Assembly (NCBI GenBank): GCA_934129885.1
Contig: CAKOWU010000006.1
Span: 46,666-110,665, forward strand
Source: an uncultured Bacilli bacterium
GTDB lineage: Bacteria; Bacillota_I; Bacilli_A; RF39; UBA660
Reading direction: 5' to 3'
DNA: 64,000 nucleotides
The position numbers and the translations under genes are program-made. The notes beneath the pieces are model-generated. The model was not told where the DNA came from. It saw nothing but the letters and a program-made list of their open reading frames with translations, and ran no database searches. How positions within the stretch are numbered: position 1 is the first letter of the stretch; the number at the start of each line of letters is the position of its first letter. Shown here piece by piece: positions 27,494 through 35,763 of this stretch.

Positions 27494-27502
27494 TGATATA
27501 AT
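27494..27502 (+). promoter_or_regulatory. Extended -10 of the sortase-substrate gene
   Basis: TGATATAAT (27494-27502) with weak -35; SD AGGAGG at 27511-27516. Confidence 0.5.
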
Positions 27503-27523
27503 GCTAGTATAGGAGGTATGCTT

Positions 27524-28885
27524 ATGAGCGTGAAAAAAATTTTGAGTACAGGTTTATTTTCATTAGGTATAATGATGATAGGTGTATGTGGAGCGAATGC
27601 TCAAGAATTATCTGGAGATATAACGGAAAGGACTACTTTAACTGAAGATACTAAATTAACTGGAAACGTTAAATTAGATAAAGTATTACAAGTTGAAAGT
27701 GGTAAATCTATTACTTTAGATTTAAATGGCTACAAGTTAGAGGCACCAAATTTTAGTAGTGATGAGTATTATGCTATTGAAAACAATGGTAATTTAACTA
27801 TTGTAGATAATGGAAGCGAAAAGGGTGAGATTTCTTGCACAAAGACTGGTTCATCATGTATTAGAAATACCGGAACTATTACTATGACTGGTGTTAAGGT
27901 TTCTAGCACTTGGCTTACTTTTAAAAATGAGGGTGGCGGAGTTGCGACTATAAACAGTTCTAATATTTCAAGTTCTGATACATCTTTAAACGGTGCTACT
28001 ATATTTAACTATGGTACACTTACTATTAATAATTCTGATATTGCTATGACTGGTAATAAGAAAAATGCTACTGTGTACGCTACAAATTCTGATGATAATG
28101 GTGTACATAAAACTAGTAAGACTGTTATAAATAATTCTACTTTATCTTCAAAGGGTAGAAAAACTATTTCTATTCCATATGGTGCTGGAAGTAACAATTC
28201 TGACGATGAGTTAATACTTAATTCTATAACCATTATAGGTGGCTTTGATGTTGGCACTAATACTAAAACATCTATTTCTGGAGATATAAAGACTACTTAT
28301 TTGGGAACTACAAAATTACTTACTAATGCGACTAAAGGAACTGTTGTTACTTTGATTAATGGAGATGTTGTGGCTCATAAATTAAGTAATAACGGAACTA
28401 TTCCTGAAGGTGTAACTTTGAAAATATCAGATGGAATTGATTTAAAAATTAATAATCCATATACTTTAAATGTAGAGGGAAAATTACATTTTGATGGTTC
28501 TTCTAAATATACACTTGCAGGTTCAAATTCAAAAGTGGTAACTGCTGTATATAATAAGACACAAAATTCTTATTATGGAACTATTGATGCTGTTTTGGCA
28601 GATGCTAATGAGAATGATGAAATTGAGATTATAGATACTAATATGGATTTATCTAATGTTAGTAATGGTTCTGTTACTTTGGTAAAGGATGATAATGGTG
28701 GTTATATTATTGCGAAGGTGAAGAAAGAAACTTTACCAGAAAATAATGTTACTACTAAAGATAATGCTTCTGAAGTTAAAAACCCTGAAACTAGCGACAA
28801 TATAGTTATATATATGATATTATCTATTGTAGTTTTAACTGGATCTGTTTATTTAGTAAAAAGATTAAGAAAAAATTACAATTAA
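27524..28885 (+). CDS. Secreted surface protein with NPETSDN sorting signal
   Basis: 453 residues from ATG 27524. Signal peptide 1-28 (ending CGANAQ), then a repetitive Ser/Thr/Asn-rich beta-strand region resembling a right-handed beta-helix (GNLTIVDNGSEKGEI, GTLTINNSDIAMTG, TLNVEGKLHFDGSSKY). The C-terminus has NPETSDN at about 420-426, a hydrophobic stretch and the basic tail KRLRKN: a cell-wall sorting signal of the NPxTSDN type rather than LPXTG. NPxT-type signals are typical substrates of class B sortases, and a class B sortase gene is the next gene. No ligand can be inferred. Confidence 0.85.
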   Translation: MSVKKILSTGLFSLGIMMIGVCGANAQELSGDITERTTLTEDTKLTGNVKLDKVLQVESGKSITLDLNGYKLEAPNFSSDEYYAIENNGNLTIVDNGSEKGEISCTKTGSSCIRNTGTITMTGVKVSSTWLTFKNEGGGVATINSSNISSSDTSLNGATIFNYGTLTINNSDIAMTGNKKNATVYATNSDDNGVHKTSKTVINNSTLSSKGRKTISIPYGAGSNNSDDELILNSITIIGGFDVGTNTKTSISGDIKTTYLGTTKLLTNATKGTVVTLINGDVVAHKLSNNGTIPEGVTLKISDGIDLKINNPYTLNVEGKLHFDGSSKYTLAGSNSKVVTAVYNKTQNSYYGTIDAVLADANENDEIEIIDTNMDLSNVSNGSVTLVKDDNGGYIIAKVKKETLPENNVTTKDNASEVKNPETSDNIVIYMILSIVVLTGSVYLVKRLRKNYN

Positions 28886-28909
28886 AAAATCTTCAAAGAA
28901 GATTTTTTT
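28884..28909 (+). terminator. Terminator between surface protein and sortase
   Basis: AAAAAATCTTC (28884-28894), AAA loop, GAAGATTTTTT (28898-28908). Confidence 0.88.
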
Positions 28910-28917
28910 GTTATAAT
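28909..28917 (+). promoter_or_regulatory. Extended -10 promoter of sortase gene
   Basis: TGTTATAAT (28909-28917), immediately after the preceding terminator, so the sortase has its own transcription start. Confidence 0.55.
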
Positions 28918-28943
28918 ATAAGTGGATGTAATGGGCGGTGTGT

Positions 28944-29795
28944 ATGGAGAAAAGAGTTAGTTATCAAAGGAAGAAACGATTAAAAAGGCGACTTTCAAAT
29001 ATTTTTTTAGGATTAATGCTTTGTCTTTGTCTTTGCATTTTTATATTTTGTATTTTAAAGGTTTTTGTGTGGGGCCAAGAAAATAATAAAGCTTCAAAGA
29101 TTAAGGATAATGTGACTAAGAATGTGGTGGAGAGGGCCGCTATTAAAGACAAAACGATAAATGTTAATCCACCTACTGATAAGACTGATGATTATTTTGA
29201 TTATATAAAGATGGATATGATGAGTGCGGATTTTAAGGCACTTAAGAAGAAAAATATTGATACGGTTGGTTTTATAAAGGTAAATGGAACAAATATTAAT
29301 TATCCAGTTGTTCAAACTACTGATAATGATTTTTATTTAAATCATGCTTTTGATAGAAGTAAGAATTCTGCAGGTTGGGTTTTCGCAGATTATAGGAATA
29401 ATATGATGGATTTCGATAAAAATACTATTATATATGCTCACGGACGACTTAATAATACGATGTTTGGCAGCCTTAAAAATATTGTAAATAGTAGTTGGTA
29501 CGATAATAAAAATAATTATATTGTGAAGTTTTCTACGCCTTATGAAAATACTCTGTGGCGAGTATTTAGTGTATATACGGTGCCTGCGGAGAGTTATTAT
29601 ATAACGACCAATTTTAAAACAGATAATGATTATAAGAGTTTTCTTGACACGATTACCCGAAGGTCAAAGAAGGATTTTAATACTACTGTTGATATAAATG
29701 ATAAGGTATTAACGTTATCTACTTGTAAGGATGTGGCTGGTAAGGAACGAGTTGTGATGCATGCTAAAATGATTAAAATTGAAAAAAGGGGCTAA
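28944..29795 (+). CDS. srtB: Class B sortase
   Basis: 283 residues from ATG 28944. Basic N-terminus and one membrane anchor (about 20-43, Cys-rich). The catalytic trio is His166 (IIYAHGR), Cys261 (TLSTCKD) and Arg269 (KERVVMHAK). Features of class B rather than A are the length and the WVFADYRN and YYITTNF segments. Transpeptidase that links proteins to wall precursor. Its neighbour at 27524 carries an NPETSDN signal and is the obvious substrate. Confidence 0.93.
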   Translation: MEKRVSYQRKKRLKRRLSNIFLGLMLCLCLCIFIFCILKVFVWGQENNKASKIKDNVTKNVVERAAIKDKTINVNPPTDKTDDYFDYIKMDMMSADFKALKKKNIDTVGFIKVNGTNINYPVVQTTDNDFYLNHAFDRSKNSAGWVFADYRNNMMDFDKNTIIYAHGRLNNTMFGSLKNIVNSSWYDNKNNYIVKFSTPYENTLWRVFSVYTVPAESYYITTNFKTDNDYKSFLDTITRRSKKDFNTTVDINDKVLTLSTCKDVAGKERVVMHAKMIKIEKRG

Positions 29796-29846
29796 TGTGT
29801 TAATAAATTTTTTTTCTAGTTTATTAATATGCTTTATTTTAGGGAT

Positions 29847-29885
29847 AAACAGGTCATTTGGGTAATTTGACTTGTTTTCTTTTTA
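29847..29885 (+). terminator. Terminator after sortase
   Basis: AAACAGGTCA (29847-29856) with TGACTTGTTT (29868-29877), one G-U pair, followed by TCTTTTT. Confidence 0.75.
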
Positions 29886-29922
29886 ATGGTAAACTGGTTT
29901 ATAGATTGTAGGAGAGATGTGA

Positions 29923-30672
29923 ATGAAACCTAATACCATGGTAGGGGCGGTTATTGTTTTTGGTTTACTTGTGGCTATTGTTACGCCACATATGACGGAA
30001 ATTGTTTTTAGAAACAGCAATTCTTATAATTTAGATAGTGGTGAACTTGCGAGTAATCAGATGGTTAATGTGGAAAGTTCTACGGAAGATACTACTGCGG
30101 AGATCCAAGATATTGATTTAGCTATTGCATCTTCGGAAGTTTCTGAACAAAAGCCGGTGCAGGAAGAGACTCAGGTAGTTTCAAATAATAATGATGAAAA
30201 GAATGCGAAGTCTACGGAAACTGAAGCGGTAAAAGGGGAAACTGTGAATGCGGTTTATGAAGGACTTACTATGGATGAGTTGGCTGCGAAACTTGATAAA
30301 CATTTACATTCTAATTTGAGTGGTACTGGTGTTTATTTTGCTAGGTATTCGGTGGAGTATGGTGTTGATCCTTATTTAGTTATGGCAATTGCACTTCATG
30401 AGACTGGGTGCAAGTGGAAATGCAGCACTAATGTTACTCAATGTAATAATGTTGGTGGTATGAAGTCTGGTGGTACTCATAAGTGTAATGGTACTTCTTA
30501 TACGGCTTTTGACAGTCTTGAGAGTGGTATAAAGGGTTTTATTTATAATATTAAGGTTAATTATTGGGATAAAGGACTTACTACGGCACAGGCTATGAAT
30601 TCTAAATATGCAGCGAGCGGTAGTTGGAGTGCGAAGGTTAATAGTTATATGAATTCTATAAGAAATAGTTAG
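29923..30672 (+). CDS. Exported glucosaminidase-type peptidoglycan hydrolase
   Basis: 249 residues. N-terminal signal/anchor (7-27), a disordered Glu/Ser/Thr-rich linker (about 40-105), and a C-terminal lysozyme-fold domain from about residue 108. That domain contains MAIALHETGCKWKC with the probable catalytic Glu, NNVGGMKSGGTHKC, FDSLESGIKGFIYNIKVNY and AMNSKYAASGSWSAKVN. This is the pattern of glucosaminidase (Glyco_hydro_73-like) domains. Three cysteines cluster around the active site, likely disulfides. Secreted or surface-held wall remodelling enzyme, next to sortase and amidase genes. Confidence 0.83.
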   Translation: MKPNTMVGAVIVFGLLVAIVTPHMTEIVFRNSNSYNLDSGELASNQMVNVESSTEDTTAEIQDIDLAIASSEVSEQKPVQEETQVVSNNNDEKNAKSTETEAVKGETVNAVYEGLTMDELAAKLDKHLHSNLSGTGVYFARYSVEYGVDPYLVMAIALHETGCKWKCSTNVTQCNNVGGMKSGGTHKCNGTSYTAFDSLESGIKGFIYNIKVNYWDKGLTTAQAMNSKYAASGSWSAKVNSYMNSIRNS

Positions 30673-30675
30673 AGA

Positions 30676-30701
30676 GTAAATATGTAGGTATTTACCTTTT
30701 T
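30676..30701 (+). terminator. Terminator after the glucosaminidase gene
   Basis: GTAAATA (30676-30682), TGTAGG loop, TATTTAC (30689-30695), then CTTTTT. Confidence 0.7.
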
Positions 30702-30737
30702 ACTATATGAAAGCATGAATGATGTAGGGGTGATGTT

Positions 30738-31691
30738 ATGCAAAATGGTTGTCCCAGTTGCGGAAGACTTTTAGAGGGTTATTTTGAAAAATGTCCACAT
30801 TGTGGTTATGATTTAATTAGTCTGCATAAGATGGTAGATAAATATGAGAAAGAAAGAGAAAAGAAGCAAAAAAGAAAAGAAAATGCTTCAAAATATGCGG
30901 GATTTATTCAAAGGGTGGTCGCTAATTGGATAGATTCCTGGTTTGTTGCTTTGGCTTTTTTGGCAATTTTTATTGGTGTTATTGTTGTTTTTAGGTTGGA
31001 TTTTTCTTATGCATTTCGTTTGAATGATTATTCTAAGTTATTTGTTATGTTGCTTTATTATATTATTCTTTATTTCTTTTACTGTGTTTTTTGTCATTAT
31101 TCAAAGAGCGGTGCCACTATTGGTGAGAAAATAGTTGGAATAAGGGTTGTGGATGAGAAATGCCTACCACTTGGTTATATAGAGGTTATTACGCATAATT
31201 TATTTAGGATATTTAACATACTTACGTTGGGTATAGGTGCTCTTTTTATTATATTTACGAAGGATAAACAGGCTTTAAGTGATATTATGTCACATACTTA
31301 TGTGGTAAATGTTTATTCTGACGATGATGAATATTTGTATTATGCGAGTATTCTTTCTAGATTTTTTGCGAATTTGATTGATATTGCTTTTATTTTGCTT
31401 GCTGCTTTTTTGGTCGATAGATTTTTTCTTTTATTATTTTGTCCTGCAATTATTGTTTGCTGGTGTCTTATGGAAAGCAGATGGGGGGGAACAATTGGTA
31501 AATTGATTATGAATATTAAAATTACCGATTATAATGGAGATAATATTGGTTTTGGACGTTCTTTAGTGCGAAATTTAGCTATACTTTTAGAATTGTTTGT
31601 GTTGATATTTGGGACAATTATTTGTTTTACCAGTCCTAGAAAGCAGACTTTAAAAGATATGCTTACTAAAACAGTTGTTATTAAAAAATAA
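30738..31691 (+). CDS. Zinc-ribbon RDD-family membrane protein
   Basis: 317 residues. N-terminal zinc ribbon CPSCGRLLEGYFEKCPHC (Cys5-x2-Cys8 and Cys19-x2-Cys22 roughly), a charged linker, and two RDD domains. The first begins FIQRVVANWIDSWFVALAF and contains GATIGEKIVGIRVVD; the second begins ILSRFFANLIDIAFILL and contains GGTIGKLIMNIKITD. Each carries the Arg...Asp/Asp signature and membrane helices, giving about six in all. Function of RDD proteins is poorly defined; some are Na+/H+ or other transporters. Double RDD with zinc ribbon is less usual than single. Confidence 0.88.
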   Translation: MQNGCPSCGRLLEGYFEKCPHCGYDLISLHKMVDKYEKEREKKQKRKENASKYAGFIQRVVANWIDSWFVALAFLAIFIGVIVVFRLDFSYAFRLNDYSKLFVMLLYYIILYFFYCVFCHYSKSGATIGEKIVGIRVVDEKCLPLGYIEVITHNLFRIFNILTLGIGALFIIFTKDKQALSDIMSHTYVVNVYSDDDEYLYYASILSRFFANLIDIAFILLAAFLVDRFFLLLFCPAIIVCWCLMESRWGGTIGKLIMNIKITDYNGDNIGFGRSLVRNLAILLELFVLIFGTIICFTSPRKQTLKDMLTKTVVIKK

Positions 31692-31701
31692 TTTAGATTA
31701 A

Positions 31702-31829
31702 CGTATAACTGTATGTTATACGTTAATTATTTATATAAATCATACTACAGAGTTGTACTTTTTGATCAAATTATTGTTTAAAAGTGTATTTTTTTACTCT
31801 TTTTTTATCGCATAATATACAGTTATATG
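31702..31829. repeat. Inverted-repeat element C upstream of DUF285 pseudogene
   Basis: 21-bp inverted repeats at 31702-31722 and 31809-31829, 18 of 21 matching, enclosing 86 bp. The distal copy has perfect CGTATAA-N7-TTATACG arms; the gene-proximal copy reads CGCATAA-N7-TTATATG. A -10-like TATGAT on the minus strand (31744-31739) points away from the gene. The block next to the distal repeat, TTAATTATYTATATAAATC, is shared with element B. Confidence 0.88.
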
Positions 31830-31855
31830 ATTATTTTTAAAAAAGTGGTGAAGAT

Positions 31856-32587
31856 ATGAGGCGTAGAAGACGATTATATAGAAGAGAAGCAAAGAAACAA
31901 GAAAAGGTAATAATTGGAGGATTATTCACAGTATTATTATGTTTAACGATCGGTTACTCTACTTTTAATACAAATATTAATTTATCTGCTAAAGGTAATT
32001 TGAAAGATAAATCTAGGGTAATTTAAAGTTGGAGTTCAAATAGTAATGAAGATTTCCATACTGATTTTTATAGGAAAAATATAATAAGTGCAACATTTTT
32101 AGATAACGCAGTAGTACCTAGTAACGCAGTAGAAAAGTGGGACGTATCAGAAAGTAAAGACCATGGTGTCATGGCATATGTTATAGAAAGCACATCAGAA
32201 ACTGGTAAATATGATTTATATATAAGGGCTAAAGGCGGAGTTATTGCTAATGCAAAAAGTAGTTATTTATTTGATAATAATTTTGATACTTCTACTTCTA
32301 CTGATATGTCTTTTATGTTTCACTTGTGTCATAGTTTAACTAGTCTTGATGTAAGTAATTTCGATACTAAAAAAGTTACTAATATGGAGGGGATGTTTTG
32401 TGAATGCAGAAATTTATCTATTTTGAATTTATGTTCATTTGATGTTAGTGATGTTACAAATTCAGTGGGAATGTTTAAGCATATGACGAATTTAAATTAT
32501 GTGTATGTGAATGATGACTTTAATATAGGTGCTGATTATTTATTTGCTAATAGTAATATATTTTCTGTTACAAAAGGAATGTGCTAA
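31856..32587 (+). pseudogene. DUF285 surface protein gene with one premature stop
   Basis: ATG 31856 follows GGTGAAG. The frame gives MRRRRRLYRREAKKQEK, a membrane segment, GYSTFNTNIN, LSAKGNLKDKSRVI, then TAA at 32024-32026. The same frame continues as SWSSNSNEDFHTDFYRK, WDVSESKDHGVMAYVIES, YDLYIRAKGGVIAN, and DUF285 units (FDTSTSTDMSFMFHLC, LDVSNFDTKKVTNMEGMF) to the stop at 32587. Relatives have Gln at the stop position (CAA to TAA). Otherwise undamaged, so inactivation looks recent or the stop is sometimes read through. The downstream part alone (from 32171) has no secretion signal. Confidence 0.82.
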
Positions 32588-32620
32588 AAAGCATTGTTTC
32601 AAAAATAGAAACAGTGCTTT
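32588..32620. terminator. Bidirectional terminator
   Basis: AAAGCATTGTTTC (32588-32600) with GAAACAGTGCTTT (32608-32620), one G-U pair; serves the convergent genes. Confidence 0.88.
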
Positions 32621-33491
32621 ATTTTGTCAGCCTATATACATTTATAGATGGTTTATTGAATAATCTAAATACTGGTGTAGATGTGCCAATGCCATTTGAT
32701 ACGTACATGTCTATAGTATTATTGTTTATTTTGTAATGTCCTTCTATGTAATTTTTAGAACCTGTATATTTGATTAATGGACCATAGAAAGGGACGTTTA
32801 CTTTTCCGCCCATTGATGCACCAGCGAGGACTAGATCGTAAGGGTTATTTTCAAAGTTTTTGATATAGTCGCCTTCATGCATTAATAGTATTTTATAGAT
32901 AGGCCCACCTGTTTCAAAGGAGTTTAGGTAATTTTCGGTTTTTTGATTTTTATTGATTATGTCTTCTTTATCGCTGAAAGATGATACTCCGGCGATCAAC
33001 ATGTTATCAAATCCTTTTTTATATATTGTATCGTAGTTATTATTTAGGTTTATAAATCCTCCGTCTTTAACAATATTTTCCCATTCATCCCATGATACGT
33101 CATTATCACCACTTATAATGTATTTACCACATACTGCCTCTATTTTAGAAAGTTGTTCACTAATTAGGGATGAAGTGTTATTATTTATTTTAGAATTTTT
33201 ATCTAATAGGTCTCCTGTTATGACGACAATGTCTGGATTATATTCGTTTATTTTGTTTACAATGGTTTTTAATCTTGATAAATCTTCATTACTTATATAA
33301 TGGATGTCTGACAGATGCACAATGGTAAATCCCTTGAAGTTATCTGTTATTTTATCTGTTTTGATTTTATATTCATGTACAGTAATTTCTTTAGGTTCAA
33401 TATATGAACCGTATAAATAAATCATGCCTAAGCATAAAATAAGTGATAGAGATATTTTTAATAGAATATGTTTGTTTTCTTTTTTGTCCAT
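32619..33491 (-). CDS. Membrane-anchored calcineurin-like phosphoesterase, altered metal site
   Basis: 290 residues from ATG 33491 (SD AGGTGA). N-terminal anchor (9-28). The family core is partly present: Asp62-x-His64 (LSDIHY), GDLLD (Asp94) and His205 (LLMHEGD), resembling YaeI/YkuE-type phosphodiesterases. Two ligand motifs are changed: GNHD/E reads GDND (His replaced by Asn130) and GHxH reads GASM (both His lost, residues 225 and 227). Binuclear metal catalysis is therefore doubtful; it may be a pseudo-enzyme. Separate unit between two terminators. Confidence 0.82.
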   Translation of the reverse strand: MDKKENKHILLKISLSLILCLGMIYLYGSYIEPKEITVHEYKIKTDKITDNFKGFTIVHLSDIHYISNEDLSRLKTIVNKINEYNPDIVVITGDLLDKNSKINNNTSSLISEQLSKIEAVCGKYIISGDNDVSWDEWENIVKDGGFINLNNNYDTIYKKGFDNMLIAGVSSFSDKEDIINKNQKTENYLNSFETGGPIYKILLMHEGDYIKNFENNPYDLVLAGASMGGKVNVPFYGPLIKYTGSKNYIEGHYKINNNTIDMYVSNGIGTSTPVFRLFNKPSINVYRLTK

Positions 33492-33521
33492 ATATGATTT
33501 CACCTATTATAATTTTAACAC

Positions 33522-33550
33522 AAAAAAAATAAAGACTGAAGTCTTTATTT
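33522..33550 (-). terminator. Terminator of the CPBP gene
   Basis: AAATAAAGAC (33527-33536), TGAA loop, GTCTTTATTT (33541-33550). On the minus strand a T run follows. Confidence 0.85.
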
Positions 33551-33554
33551 AAAA

Positions 33555-34259
33555 TTATGCGAGTAAGAGAGTCAGAACTTGTAAACTCATTAAGATACCA
33601 TTATGCATGAAGTGAAAACCGGTTGATACTAATATGTTATTTGTTCTTGTCATGATGTATGCGAACATGATGCCGCAACTGCTGTAGGATATGAGGTGTA
33701 ATAGGACTAGAGGGCTATCAAAACTACCTGTTAGGTGAAGGCTACCGAAGATTAGTCCTGAGGCTAGTATATATATTATTTTATTTTTGAATACGGCTCT
33801 AAATCCTAGTCTGAAGATGCTTTCTTCTAGGAATGGTGCGAGGAAGACGGATGCGATATATGTATATACGGGATATAATGAAAATTCATCTCTAATGGCT
33901 GTTTCGTTTTCCGATATACCTCCTCCTAGGACGCTTATTAGGTAGTTGGTACTCATCATGATGAAAACACCGATTAGATAGAATTTAAAGTTTTTACTGA
34001 AGTATGACATATGATTGATTTTTATGTCTTCTATGGCCTTTTTGTATTCTTTTCTAAATATTAGGACTATTGCCGCTATTAAGATTAGTTCAGCTGTGAT
34101 GTTATAGATTTCTTTGAAGGTAATTGTTAGGTTTGCATATTTTATATGTAATAGTTCTAATGGTAGTGTTTTGAACAGGCTAAAGGCGAAAAAAAGTAGG
34201 ATAATGGAAATGCCTTTTATTATGTTGCTTATTAAATTGTCTTTTGTATATGTAATCAC
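33555..34259 (-). CDS. CPBP-family intramembrane metalloprotease
   Basis: 234 residues, about six membrane helices. The CAAX-protease/bacteriocin-processing (Abi, PF02517) motifs are complete: Glu145-Glu146-x3-Arg150 (FLEESIFRLGFR), FGSLH (His175) and HFMHN near residue 217. These are presumed glutamyl-metal proteases in the membrane. In Firmicutes they are often linked to bacteriocin immunity or surface protein processing, but no bacteriocin gene is visible here. GTG start at 34259 after AGGAGATGAT. Confidence 0.9.
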   Translation of the reverse strand: MITYTKDNLISNIIKGISIILLFFAFSLFKTLPLELLHIKYANLTITFKEIYNITAELILIAAIVLIFRKEYKKAIEDIKINHMSYFSKNFKFYLIGVFIMMSTNYLISVLGGGISENETAIRDEFSLYPVYTYIASVFLAPFLEESIFRLGFRAVFKNKIIYILASGLIFGSLHLTGSFDSPLVLLHLISYSSCGIMFAYIMTRTNNILVSTGFHFMHNGILMSLQVLTLLLA

Positions 34260-34668
34260 TTATTTATCATCTCCTATTTAGTATATTATATCATAGGTTT
34301 TGTGAAAAGATTATAAAAATGAGGAATTTATTTATGCTTATTTTGTATGTGTCACTGATATACGGGTAATAAAAATGTTGTTTATTTTGGTGTTTTGTGG
34401 TAATGTAAAAAATAATATAAGGCTGGTTTATGAAAGGGTTACTATACGATTTGGCTTAAGTCTCCTACGAACTTACATGTTAGATTTAAAACGTAAGTGC
34501 GTGATAATGGTGTAGTTATTGTAGAATATGGGAGAAAGAAAATATGTATATGTTTATATGTGGGGTAAGTCCGGTAAAAAGTTATTTTATGCAGGGGACT
34601 TTGAAAATTTTATGCTATGTTTGTTTTTATTTGTGATTTGATGTTATAATTGTGTTAGGAGGTTTGTT
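34260..34668. other. Intergenic region, 409 bp, one modest hairpin
   Basis: No coding frame is supported. ACTTAC (about 34470) and GTAAGT (about 34492) can pair, with weak further pairing inside, in a stretch that is less AT-rich than its surroundings. This could be part of a small RNA or leader, but there is no terminator directly after it and no known motif. The last 50 bp hold a TGTTATAAT extended -10 and the AGGAGG of the next gene. Confidence 0.35.
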
Positions 34669-35697
34669 ATGTATACTATAAAGGATTATTTGGTTTATTA
34701 TAAGGACATTCCGTTTGAGGATGCGGGGTTTAATGTGATGGATAATGTGCTTTTTTCAGCACTTGTTTATTTACCTATCGAGGATATGACGATGGAAGCT
34801 ATTACGATACATGATTTAGCAGTACTTTATAAGTCTTTGGCTACGAAGTTAGAGAGAGATTTGAATTATGTGGGTAAGAAGGTTGCTCCTTTGTTACAGG
34901 AGATTATGAACAGTGTGCGATATAAAAATGTTATGCTTGATAATATTAGGGCTATTTTAGATAATAGGCTTCAATTTTTTGCAGTTACTTTTAGATATAA
35001 TAATATGGTTTATGTGGCGTACAGAGGAACTGATAATTCTATTTCGGGGTGGAAGGAGAATTTTAATCTTTCATACAGTTATCCTACTGATACGCAGGTG
35101 CTGGCGGCTGATTATTTGAGTGATACTATTACTGATCTGGATAAGAAGATTTATGTTGGTGGGCATTCTAAAGGTGGTAATTTGGCGATGGCGAGCGTGA
35201 TGAAAATAAGGGATGCAGTATATGATAGGATTGTGCTTGTTTATAATAATGATGGTCCTGGGTTTTTGAAAAATGAATTTGATAGTGATGAGTACAAACG
35301 ACTACATAAAAAGTTATATAATATTATTCCAGAGGAAAGTGCGGTGGGAGTACTTTTATTTAATAAGAATTATAATGTTATATGTTCTACTGGTAGTGGG
35401 CTTATGCAGCATGATCTTACTTCTTGGTGTTGTTTTGGACCTTTTTTGGTAAAGGGTAAGTTAAGTCGTTTTAGTAAGGAACTGCAAACGAGGACGAACA
35501 AATGGTTAGCGGAAATGGATGATGCGTCAAAGGCACAGGTTATTGATACGTTTTTTAAGGTGATTGAGGAAAGTGGTGCTATTCATTTTAGGGATTTGTC
35601 ATGGACTGAAATTATGAATTTGGTTAGACGAAGTGTTAATGTGGATGAGAAGTCTAAACAGTTACTTATGGATACTTTAAAGGTTTATATGAAGTAA
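34669..35697 (+). CDS. DUF2974 (Mbeg1-like) alpha/beta hydrolase
   Basis: 342 residues, no signal peptide. The lipase-like nucleophile elbow GGHSKGGNLA is present, with YRGTDNSISGWKENFN before it (lipase_3-like oxyanion region) and YNNDGPGF after it. These match the DUF2974 family of putative cytosolic lipases/esterases common in Firmicutes. The N-terminal 100 residues are helical and family-typical. AGGAGG precedes ATG 34669. Substrate unknown. Confidence 0.85.
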   Translation: MYTIKDYLVYYKDIPFEDAGFNVMDNVLFSALVYLPIEDMTMEAITIHDLAVLYKSLATKLERDLNYVGKKVAPLLQEIMNSVRYKNVMLDNIRAILDNRLQFFAVTFRYNNMVYVAYRGTDNSISGWKENFNLSYSYPTDTQVLAADYLSDTITDLDKKIYVGGHSKGGNLAMASVMKIRDAVYDRIVLVYNNDGPGFLKNEFDSDEYKRLHKKLYNIIPEESAVGVLLFNKNYNVICSTGSGLMQHDLTSWCCFGPFLVKGKLSRFSKELQTRTNKWLAEMDDASKAQVIDTFFKVIEESGAIHFRDLSWTEIMNLVRRSVNVDEKSKQLLMDTLKVYMK

Positions 35698-35763
35698 CAG
35701 TTAATTGATAGTTAATGAAGAAATTAAGGTAACTATAATGATTTAGTATGAGAGGTGAAGTAT

